From JANNHP01 sp031404455 (lineage in GTDB: Bacteria > Planctomycetota > JAJSAM01 > JAJVHW01): a stretch of 31,303 nt of DNA. Location of the stretch: positions 1 to 31,303 of the forward strand of contig JANNHP010000084.1 in assembly GCA_031404455.1 (NCBI GenBank), in the 5' to 3' direction. Below, piece after piece: positions 23,045 to 29,671 of this stretch (the first letter of the stretch is position 1; the number at the start of each line of letters is the position of its first letter). Made by a program: the position numbers and the translations under genes. The notes under the pieces are model-generated. The model saw only the letters and a program-made list of their open reading frames with translations, searched no databases and was not told where the DNA came from.

Positions 23045-23579
23045 TCGCGGGAGGATCCCTGCGATCGAACATCGCGACGACCGGTGCGCCGAACGCGGTG
23101 ACGACGAGATACGTGGCGATCACCGGCCACAGCACGGGCACCGCGAATGCGCCGGCGCGCGCGAGCCATCCGAGGACGAGCGGCCTCACGCCCTCGGTCG
23201 ATCCCGTGAGCCGCTCGCCCTGACGCCGGGCGCATCCGGCGAAGCCGACGACGAGCCACGCGAGCACGGGCGCAGTGAGGACGAGGCCGGCCCCCGCACT
23301 CCTCGATCCGACCGCGGCGATGACGACGAACGCGGCGACCGCGAGTCCCGCTCCGACGAGGACGCACGCGGTCTTGCGCCGGTCGAGCGCGCGCGCCTCC
23401 GCCGCGATCCACGCAGGCCGGAACGTGTGCAGGAGGAGCGCCGCCGGGAGCCCGAGCGCCACGAGGAGCGCGAGGACGGCCCCGAGGACGACGAGACCGA
23501 CCGCGGACTCGTCGCCCTTCGCGCCGCACGCGAGGAGGGCCGCCGCGGCGAGGATCGGGAGCGGCGCGACGCGACTCAT
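23037..23579 (-). CDS. Lipoprotein-signal membrane protein of unknown function in the sigma operon
   Basis: 180 residues. The N-terminus (MSRVAPLPILAAAALLACG) has a textbook lipobox LLAC, so Cys18 may be lipidated. The rest has about four hydrophobic stretches: VVLGAVLALLVALGLPAALLL, TACVLVGAGLAVAAFVVIAAV, GLVLTAPVLAWLVVGFAGCA and AFAVPVLWPVIATYLVVTAF. I do not recognise the family. Its ATG overlaps the stop of the anti-sigma candidate in ATGA, so it is the third gene of the sigma operon. Its last 8 bases overlap the 3' end of the cytochrome gene. A role in sensing or membrane assembly tied to the sigma factor is a guess. Confidence 0.7.
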   Translation of the reverse strand: MSRVAPLPILAAAALLACGAKGDESAVGLVVLGAVLALLVALGLPAALLLHTFRPAWIAAEARALDRRKTACVLVGAGLAVAAFVVIAAVGSRSAGAGLVLTAPVLAWLVVGFAGCARRQGERLTGSTEGVRPLVLGWLARAGAFAVPVLWPVIATYLVVTAFGAPVVAMFDRRDPPATT

Positions 23580-24004
23580 CGTCCGCGCTCCCGCCGGAGA
23601 AAGATCAGTCCGCACACGACGAGCGCGATCGCGACTCCGGCGAGCGGCAGCGCGGCGTCTCCGGCGAACTGCGGGATGCGGCTCGCTTCGAGGTCGAGCG
23701 GCGGCAGCCTGTGCGCGATCGACGCGGCGATGTGATCGTTGAAGTCGAGGAGCGGCCGCGGGTCGAACTCGGCGGCCGCGAGCTCGTTCGGCATCACCAG
23801 CAGCACGGCCGCCATCGTCGCTGCGACCGCGGCCGCGCGCAGCACGAAGTCGATCAACCGTCCGCGAGGCTCGGGCGCTGCGGCGGGCTCGGCGGCGGCG
23901 AGGATCCGCGCCCGGAGCGCCGGCGGGAGCGTCGTCTCGCCGGCGGCGCGGCGGGCCGATTCCAGCGCGGCGTCGACGGCGTCGTCGAAGGGACGCTCGT
24001 TCAC
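23576..24004 (-). CDS. Putative membrane anti-sigma factor
   Basis: 142 residues from a GTG. A cytoplasmic N-terminal region of about 50 residues (MNERPFDDAVDAALESARRA, PPALRARILAAAEPA) precedes a membrane helix FVLRAAAVAATMAAVLLVM. A short extracytoplasmic stretch and a second helix LPLAGVAIALVVCGLIFLRRE follow. This is the size and layout of anti-sigma factors, and the gene overlaps the ECF sigma stop by four bases (GTGA). The zinc HxxxCxxC motif of ZAS anti-sigma factors is absent. The function is inferred mainly from position. Confidence 0.68.
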   Translation of the reverse strand: MNERPFDDAVDAALESARRAAGETTLPPALRARILAAAEPAAAPEPRGRLIDFVLRAAAVAATMAAVLLVMPNELAAAEFDPRPLLDFNDHIAASIAHRLPPLDLEASRIPQFAGDAALPLAGVAIALVVCGLIFLRRERGR

Positions 24005-24573
24005 GGCTGCCGCCTTCCGAGCGTCTTCTCGAGTTCGAGCGCGAGCGCCTCGCGCGCGCGATGGAGCCGGTTCTTCACGGTGCCGATCGGAAGGCCGCGC
24101 AACGCCTCCGCGATCTCTTCGTGCGAGAGGTCGCCCTCGTACCGGAGCGCCAGGATCGATCGGTACGACTCGGGCAGACGGTCGCGCGCCGCGCGGACGA
24201 TCCGCGCGATCTCCTCGCGCTCGATGCGCTCCCCGGGTGCGGGTGCCTTCCCAGCGACGAACTCGCCCGACGCCTCTTCGAGCGCGTCGAGCGACGCCGA
24301 CGGCCGCCTGCGCTCGCCCCGCACGCGGTTGCGGCAGAGGTTGGCCGTCACCTGGAGGAGCCACGGCACGAACGGACGGCGCGCGTCGTACTTCGGCAGC
24401 GCGCGCAGGAGGTGGACCCATACGTCCTGGCTGAGATCCTCGGCCAGCGTCCGGTCTCCCCCGGCGATGCGTGTGGCGACGGCGAGCACTCGTCCTCCGT
24501 GTCGGTCGAGGAGACTTGCGAGCGCGCCGTGGTCGCCCCGCGCGGCCGCGACGGCCAGAGCGGAGTCGTCCAT
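24001..24573 (-). CDS. ECF RNA polymerase sigma factor (SigE/RpoE type)
   Basis: 190 residues. Region 2 is LAEDLSQDVWVHLLRALPKYD plus PFVPWLLQVTANLCRNRVRGERRR (-10 recognition and melting). A linker follows, then region 4, LPESYRSILALRYEGDLSHEEIAEALRGLPIGTVKNRLHRAREAL, with the helix-turn-helix that contacts the -35. There is no region 1 or 3 and no extra C-terminal domain. The ATG has GAGGT seven bases upstream. It is the first gene of a three-gene operon with a membrane anti-sigma candidate and a lipoprotein-like protein. It is divergent from the HEAT-PDZ gene, so a link with envelope stress or the peptidoglycan-recycling operon is possible but unproven. Confidence 0.92.
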   Translation of the reverse strand: MDDSALAVAAARGDHGALASLLDRHGGRVLAVATRIAGGDRTLAEDLSQDVWVHLLRALPKYDARRPFVPWLLQVTANLCRNRVRGERRRPSASLDALEEASGEFVAGKAPAPGERIEREEIARIVRAARDRLPESYRSILALRYEGDLSHEEIAEALRGLPIGTVKNRLHRAREALALELEKTLGRRQP

Positions 24574-24629
24574 GACGCTACCTCGATCGTGCTACCCCGG
24601 CCGCCGCCGCCGGGTTTCGGGCGTGCGCA

Positions 24630-24635
24630 TAGAAT
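24630..24635 (+). promoter_or_regulatory. -10 box of the HEAT-PDZ/murQ/anmK operon
   Basis: TAGAAT (five of six to consensus) lies 34 bases before the ATG at 24670. A short leader with GGAG/GAGG (24652-24660) follows. I see no convincing -35, so an activator or other sigma factor may be needed. Confidence 0.4.
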
Positions 24636-24669
24636 GCCTGCACGGCCCCGAGGAGCGAGGATCGGAATC

Positions 24670-25848
24670 ATGAACTCTTGGCAGGGCACAGCGCTGTTCC
24701 TCTTCGGTCTCGCCGCCGGATACGCGATCGGGAGCGGCGCCGTCCGTTCGGCGGCCGACTCCGGGCAGGCGGCGGTCCTCTCCCGCGAGCTCGACGCCGT
24801 CAGGGATCGAGCGGAGCGTGCGGAGTCCGAGCTCGCGACGTCGCGGGAAACCCGGCGCAGGATCCGCGAGTCGAGTTCGCAGCCGAAGGGCGCGATCCCC
24901 GCGGACACGCGCGAGCCCTTCGAACCGGACGCGCCGTCCGTGAAGCCGGCAGTGGATGCCGCTGCCGCGAAGGCCGCGATCGACAAGCGCCTCAACGAGA
25001 TCCGCGCCGCCCTCCACGGCTACTTCGCGAACCACGAGGGCGAGAAGGCGCTCGCCGCGCTGCGCGAGCTCGCGTCGCTCGGGCCGGACGCGCGCGACGA
25101 CATGATGAAGCTCGCGCTCGACATCAACGCGGACGTCAACGGTCCGGGCGAACTCGGCCTCGCGATGCCGACCTTCTACACGTGCCTCGGCGATCCGGCG
25201 ATCCGCGACGTCATGACCTGGGCGCTCGAGAACCCGGCGGCTTCGAGTGCCGATTTTCGCGTGATGTCGGCGTGGAGCCTCCCCTGGACGATCGCGGGTG
25301 CCGACGAGACGATCGCCCGGTTCGAGGCGGCGCTCGCGACCGAGAGCGACCGGGGTGTGCAGTCGGCGCTCATCGGCAGCGTCACGATGATGAAGACTCC
25401 GAAGGGCGAGGCGCTCCTCGCGCGCGTCTTCGGCGATCCGGACCGGGACCCCGGGCTGCGCGCCGACGCCGCTCTCGCGATCGCCACGTCGAAGGATCCC
25501 GTGGTCCTTCGCGCGCTCGAGACCGCCGCCGCCGCAGACCCCGAGCCGCGCGTGCAGAGCGCGGCGAAGCTCGCGCTCGTCGTCCGCAATCCACCCGCGA
25601 CCGGGTGCCTCGTCCTCCGCACGACTCCCGACGGAATCGCCGAGGCGTCGGGCGTGAAGGCGGGGGACGTCATCGTCTCGTACAACGGCCGCGCGGTGCC
25701 GACCGACGGCGACCTGCGCAATGAGATCGCGGCGGTGAGCGGAACGGAGCCGGTGCCGCTCGTCGTCGTCCGCGACGGCGCCGAGCAGACGATCCAGGTG
25801 AAGCCGGGCCGCCTCGGCGTGACGCCGCGCTCGGTGCAGAAGAAGTGA
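24670..25848 (+). CDS. Membrane-anchored HEAT-repeat protein with C-terminal PDZ domain
   Basis: 392 residues. A glycine-rich N-terminal helix (ALFLFGLAAGYAIGSGAV) is a membrane anchor or uncleaved signal. A coiled coil (SRELDAVRDRAERAESELATSRE), a variable linker, and an alpha-helical region with HEAT-like pairs (DPGLRADAALAIATSKDPVVLRALETAAAADPEPRVQSAAKLAL) follow. The last 90 residues form a PDZ domain: GIAEASGVKAGDVIVSYNGRAVPTDGDLRNEI, then VVVRDGAEQTIQVKPG. No protease domain is present, so it is probably a periplasmic scaffold. It starts the operon and overlaps murQ by four bases, an unusual first partner for peptidoglycan recycling. Function unknown. Confidence 0.78.
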   Translation: MNSWQGTALFLFGLAAGYAIGSGAVRSAADSGQAAVLSRELDAVRDRAERAESELATSRETRRRIRESSSQPKGAIPADTREPFEPDAPSVKPAVDAAAAKAAIDKRLNEIRAALHGYFANHEGEKALAALRELASLGPDARDDMMKLALDINADVNGPGELGLAMPTFYTCLGDPAIRDVMTWALENPAASSADFRVMSAWSLPWTIAGADETIARFEAALATESDRGVQSALIGSVTMMKTPKGEALLARVFGDPDRDPGLRADAALAIATSKDPVVLRALETAAAADPEPRVQSAAKLALVVRNPPATGCLVLRTTPDGIAEASGVKAGDVIVSYNGRAVPTDGDLRNEIAAVSGTEPVPLVVVRDGAEQTIQVKPGRLGVTPRSVQKK

Positions 25849-26750
25849 CCGACCCGTACGCGCGGCTCTCGACCGAGTCCGTCAATCCGAGGACGCGCGA
25901 CCTCGACGCGCTCGCGACCGCGGACGTCGTCGCGAGGATCTTCGCCGAGGACGCCGCGGTGCAGCGCGCGTGCGCGGCCGTCGCCGCGACCGTCGCACGC
26001 GTCGCCGACGGCGTCGCTGCGGCGATCCGCGGCGGCGGGCGCTGCGTCTACGTCGGCGCGGGGACGAGCGGACGTCTCGCGATGCTCGACGCGGTCGAGT
26101 GGCCGCCGACGTTCGGGACCGAGCCGTCGCTCGCGGTCGTCCTCCTTGCGGGCGGCCGCGCCGCGATGTTCGCGGCGCAGGAGGGCGCCGAGGACGACGC
26201 CGATCGCGGGGCCGAGGAGGTGCGCGACGCGGACGTCTCGCCGCGCGACTTCGTCCTCGGGGTCACCGCGAGCGGAGCGACGGCGTACGTCCTCGGTGCG
26301 CTGCGCGAGGCGCGGCGGCTCGGTGCCGCGACCGGCGCGATCGTCTGCAACGCGCCGCCCGCCGATTTCCCCGCGGACCACGTCATCCACCTCGACACGG
26401 GCCCCGAGGTCCTGGCGGGCAGCACGCGCATGAAGGCGGGCAGCGCCACGAAGATGACGCTGAACGCGATCTCGCTCGCGGCGATGACGCGCGTCGGGAA
26501 GGTCTACGGCAACCGGATGGTCGACCTGCGCGTCGGGTCGCGGAAGCTCCTCGAACGCGCGCTGCGCCTCGTGACGGAGATCGGCGGCGTCGACGCGACG
26601 CGCGCGGCCGCGGCGCTCGCGGAGTCGGGCGGGCACGCGAAGCTCGCCATCCTCATGGTGCGCGCGGGCGTCGGGAAGGACGAGGGTCGCCGCAGCCTCG
26701 ACGCGGCGAAGGGCTCTCTCCGCGAGGCGCTCGGCGAGGTCCGCGCGTGA
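25845..26750 (+). CDS. murQ: N-acetylmuramic acid 6-phosphate etherase MurQ
   Basis: 301 residues from a GTG that overlaps the stop of the upstream gene (GTGA). The start LSTESVNPRTRDLDALAT is typical. A SIS (sugar isomerase) fold carries VYVGAGTSGRLAMLDAVEWPPTFG with Glu85, and EGAEDDADRG with Glu113, equivalents of the two catalytic acids of the E. coli enzyme. The phosphate-binding part reads GVTASGATAYVLGAL, and the family signature GSTRMKAGSATKMTLN is intact. MurQ removes lactate from MurNAc-6-phosphate to give GlcNAc-6-phosphate in the cytoplasm. The helical C-terminus (GHAKLAILMVRAGV) is also present. It overlaps anmK by four bases. Confidence 0.96.
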   Translation: MTDPYARLSTESVNPRTRDLDALATADVVARIFAEDAAVQRACAAVAATVARVADGVAAAIRGGGRCVYVGAGTSGRLAMLDAVEWPPTFGTEPSLAVVLLAGGRAAMFAAQEGAEDDADRGAEEVRDADVSPRDFVLGVTASGATAYVLGALREARRLGAATGAIVCNAPPADFPADHVIHLDTGPEVLAGSTRMKAGSATKMTLNAISLAAMTRVGKVYGNRMVDLRVGSRKLLERALRLVTEIGGVDATRAAAALAESGGHAKLAILMVRAGVGKDEGRRSLDAAKGSLREALGEVRA

Positions 26751-27904
26751 GACACGCTGCGGCCATCGCCGCGAGGAAGGAACGTCTCGTCGTCGGGCTG
26801 ATGTCGGGGACGTCTGCTGACGGAATCGACGCCGCACTCGTTCGCATCCGCGGCTCCGGAGCGTCGATCCGCGTGGAGACGCTCGCATCGACGACGACAG
26901 CGTTTTCCGCGCGCGATCGCGCGGCGATCCAGGGACTCTCGAACGCCCGGGCGCCCGAGATCGCGCGGTGGAACGTGGAACTCGGCGAGCGGTTCGCCCG
27001 CGCGGCGCTCGCCGTGATCCGCGCGGCGGGGACGTCGCCCGCGCGCGTCCATCTGATCGGCAGCCACGGACAGACGATCGTCCACGTGCCGCGCGCGCGC
27101 GGCCGTTCCGCCGCGACGCTGCAGATCGGCGAGCCGTGCGTCATCGCGGAGCGCACCGGCATCCCGGTCGTCGCCGACTTCCGTCAGCGCGACGCCGCCG
27201 TGGGCGGCGAGGGCGCGCCGCTCGTGCCGTGGGCGGACTGGCTCCTCCTCAGACCCGAGAAGGGCGTCCGGCTCGCGCAGAACCTCGGCGGCGTCGGCAA
27301 CGTGACGTTCGTGACGCCGCGCGCCGGGGACGTGATCGCCTTCGACACCGGGCCCGCGAACGCGCCGATCGACGCGGCGGCGTCGATCGCGACATCGGGC
27401 CGCCGCCGATTCGACGACGGCGGGCGCATCGCGGCGGCGGGGCGCGCGGACGAGCGCGAGGTGCGCCGTCTCCTCGCGCATCCGTACTTCCGCCGATCCC
27501 CGCCGAAGTCGCTCGACCGCGACACGTTCGGCGCCGACGCCGTGCGGCGACTCGTCGCGCGCCGCCCGGACCTCGCCGGGCCCGACCTCGTGGCGACGGT
27601 GACGGAGTTCGTCGCGCGGTCCGTGGCGGACGCCTGGTCCCGGCACCTCCCGAAGGGCGCGCTGGCCGTCGACGCCGTCGTCTCGGGCGGCGGTGTCAAG
27701 AACCCGGTGCTGATGGCGCGCCTCGGCGCGCTCGCGGCGCCGCTCGTCGTCAGATCGTCCGCGGAACTCGGCGTGGACCCCGACGCGAAAGAGGCCGTCG
27801 CGTTCGCGATCCTCGCGGACGCGTCGGTCCGCGGGCAGCCCGGCAACCTGCCCGGCGTGACCGGCGCCACTCGCGCCGTTGTGCTCGGGAAGTTCGTCCC
27901 GTAG
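26747..27904 (+). CDS. anmK: Anhydro-N-acetylmuramic acid kinase AnmK
   Basis: 385 residues from a GTG overlapping the murQ stop (GTGA). Family motifs are seen in order: ATP-binding VVGLMSGTSADGIDAALV, IGSHGQTIVH, LQIGEPCVIAERTGIPVVADFRQRDAAVGGEGAPLVPWAD with the catalytic Asp in DFR, NLGGVGNVTFV, and AFDTGPANAPIDA. Late in the protein come SGGGVKNPVLM and DAKEAVAFAILA. The enzyme opens the 1,6-anhydro ring and phosphorylates anhMurNAc from turned-over murein, feeding MurQ. Direct coupling to murQ makes recycling of own cell wall the likely role. Confidence 0.96.
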   Translation: MRHAAAIAARKERLVVGLMSGTSADGIDAALVRIRGSGASIRVETLASTTTAFSARDRAAIQGLSNARAPEIARWNVELGERFARAALAVIRAAGTSPARVHLIGSHGQTIVHVPRARGRSAATLQIGEPCVIAERTGIPVVADFRQRDAAVGGEGAPLVPWADWLLLRPEKGVRLAQNLGGVGNVTFVTPRAGDVIAFDTGPANAPIDAAASIATSGRRRFDDGGRIAAAGRADEREVRRLLAHPYFRRSPPKSLDRDTFGADAVRRLVARRPDLAGPDLVATVTEFVARSVADAWSRHLPKGALAVDAVVSGGGVKNPVLMARLGALAAPLVVRSSAELGVDPDAKEAVAFAILADASVRGQPGNLPGVTGATRAVVLGKFVP

Positions 27905-27931
27905 CGGCAGGAACTTCGATCGCGCACGGGC

Positions 27932-27937
27932 TACACT
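27932..27937 (+). promoter_or_regulatory. -10 box before the GH3 gene
   Basis: TACACT (five of six positions shared with TATACT-type boxes) lies eight bases before the ATG at 27946, with no ribosome binding site between. It suggests a separate, leaderless transcript besides read-through from anmK, which ends 41 bases earlier. Confidence 0.42.
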
Positions 27938-27945
27938 TCGGCCCC

Positions 27946-29484
27946 ATGCCAGCCTTCCCCCGGCTGCGACCGGGACTCGGCGTGCTCGTCCCGGCGATCC
28001 GCCTCCCGGACGATTACGCACGCATCGAACGGTTCCGCGAGCTCGCGCGCGACGGAGTCGCCGGATTCCTCGTGTTCGGCGGGGACGACGAGCTCCTGCC
28101 GCAATTCCTCGCGAGCCTTCGCGAATCGGCCGGACGCCCGCTGCTCGTCATGGCCGACACGGAGCGAGGAGCGGGTCAGCAGGTCCACGGCTGCATGGAT
28201 CTCGCGCCGCTCCTCGCCGTGGGTGCGACGTTCTCCGAGGACCGCGCGTACCAGCACGGCCGTACGACCGCGATCGAGGCGCGCGCCATGGGCATCAACA
28301 TGGTGCTGGCGCCCGTGGCCGACGTGCTCTCGCTCGCGACGAACCCGATCCTCGGGAACCGGTCGTTCGGCAGCAACCCGGAGCTCGTCGCGCGCCTCGT
28401 CGCAGCGTGGATCGCCGGGGCCCAGGAGCAGGGAGTCCTCGCGTGCGCGAAGCACTTCCCCGGACACGGCGACACCGCAGCGGATTCGCACGCCGCGCTC
28501 CCGGTGGTGGCAGCCGATGCCGCCCTCCTGCGCCTTCGCGAGCTGAAGCCGTTCCACGCGGCCGTCCGGGCGGGGGTCGGCGCGATCATGACGGCGCACG
28601 TCGTCTACCCCGCGCTCGACGCGACGCCCGGCCTGCCGGCCACGCTCTCGCGGCCGATCCTCGTCGACCTGCTCCGCGAGGAGATGGGCTTCGGCGGGCT
28701 CGTGCTCTCCGACGCCCTCATCATGGAAGGGCTCCTGCTCGCGGGCGGCGGGGACAAGCTCACGGAGGCGGAGGCGTCGCTGCGCTGCATCGCTGCCGGG
28801 TGCGACCTCCTCCTGCACCCCACGGACCCCTACGCGGTCGCGGACGTGCTCGAGAAGGCCAGCGCCGAAGGGCGCGTCGACCTGATGTCGATCGACGGGC
28901 GGCTCCAGCTCACGCTCGCCGACCTCTCGGGAGAATCGCCCGAGATCCAGCCGATGCGCGCCGAGCACCAGTACTCGGCATACGGTCTCGCCCGCGACAG
29001 CCTCACCGCGGTCCGCAACGACGCCGGCCTTCTCCCGCTGAAGCCGGGCGGACGCCGTGTGCTGGCGCTCCTCATCGACGACGACGACGACCCGCGGCGC
29101 GAGGAGCCGTACCGCGAGCGCGCGGCGGAGTTCGCGGCGGGTTTCGTGAGGTGCACCCCGGCGCTCGCCGGCGGGACCTCTCGCGTCCTCGACGCCGTCG
29201 CGGACGCGGACCTCGTCTATCTCGCCGTCGCCTGCTCGATCCGGGCGTGGAAGGGCAGGGCGGGCATCGATCCCGTGCTCGTGAGGCTGGTGAGCGACGT
29301 CCTGCGCGCGGCCGGCAACCGCACGGTGGTCGTCGTATTCTCCGCGCCTGGTGCCCTGGCGGGGGTCGAACCGGTGCCCTCCACGCTCGTCGCAGCCTGG
29401 GGCGATGCGCCCGTCTGCGTGCGGGCCGCGATCGACGCAGTGCTGACGGGCGGACCTCTGCGCGGGCTGGACCCAAGTGCGTAG
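27946..29484 (+). CDS. nagZ: Glycoside hydrolase family 3 beta-N-acetylhexosaminidase (NagZ-like, two-domain)
   Basis: 512 residues. The N-terminal TIM barrel carries the NagZ-type loop KHFPGHGDTAADSH (Lys169-His170, His174, Asp176), in which an Asp-His pair acts as acid/base. The catalytic nucleophile is probably Asp256 in GLVLSDALIMEG. A second alpha/beta domain (about residues 370-510) makes it longer than proteobacterial NagZ (about 340) and more like two-domain NagZ of Gram-positive bacteria. No signal peptide is visible, so it should be cytoplasmic and act on imported GlcNAc-anhMurNAc, supplying AnmK and MurQ. An odd Asp run (LLIDDDDDPRREE) marks the second domain. Other N-acetylhexosaminides are possible substrates. 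Confidence 0.86.
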   Translation: MPAFPRLRPGLGVLVPAIRLPDDYARIERFRELARDGVAGFLVFGGDDELLPQFLASLRESAGRPLLVMADTERGAGQQVHGCMDLAPLLAVGATFSEDRAYQHGRTTAIEARAMGINMVLAPVADVLSLATNPILGNRSFGSNPELVARLVAAWIAGAQEQGVLACAKHFPGHGDTAADSHAALPVVAADAALLRLRELKPFHAAVRAGVGAIMTAHVVYPALDATPGLPATLSRPILVDLLREEMGFGGLVLSDALIMEGLLLAGGGDKLTEAEASLRCIAAGCDLLLHPTDPYAVADVLEKASAEGRVDLMSIDGRLQLTLADLSGESPEIQPMRAEHQYSAYGLARDSLTAVRNDAGLLPLKPGGRRVLALLIDDDDDPRREEPYRERAAEFAAGFVRCTPALAGGTSRVLDAVADADLVYLAVACSIRAWKGRAGIDPVLVRLVSDVLRAAGNRTVVVVFSAPGALAGVEPVPSTLVAAWGDAPVCVRAAIDAVLTGGPLRGLDPSA

Positions 29485-29505
29485 GCCGCCGCGACGCGCG
29501 GTCGT

Positions 29506-29545
29506 AAGCCGAGGCTGCGCCGAGGCTTCTGAGTTTGGCTTTTTT
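29506..29545 (+). terminator. Possible terminator after the GH3 gene
   Basis: AAGCC and GGC pair with GCC and GGCTT across tandem G-A mismatches (29506-29528). A six-T run follows at 29540-29545. The T run is 11 bases from this stem, so a longer stem using GGCTT at 29537-29541 may be the active form. The region also holds a direct repeat of GCCGAGGCT. Confidence 0.35.
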
Positions 29546-29547
29546 GG

Positions 29548-29575
29548 TTGAACGCCCCCACGACCCACCTAGAAT
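29548..29575 (+). promoter_or_regulatory. Sigma-70-like promoter of the last gene
   Basis: TTGAAC (29548-29553), 16 bases, TAGAAT (29570-29575). Both boxes are close to consensus, the best-formed housekeeping promoter in the window. Transcription from about 29582 gives a leader of about 90 bases with GGGAGGA eight to nine bases before the ATG. Confidence 0.65.
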
Positions 29576-29671
29576 TCGCGCCGAATTGAAGCCGAGGAAT
29601 CCGCTGCGATTGGGCATGGGCGGACCCGGACGACGACCTCGCCGCTTGGGCGGGCGATTGGGAGGACCCCG

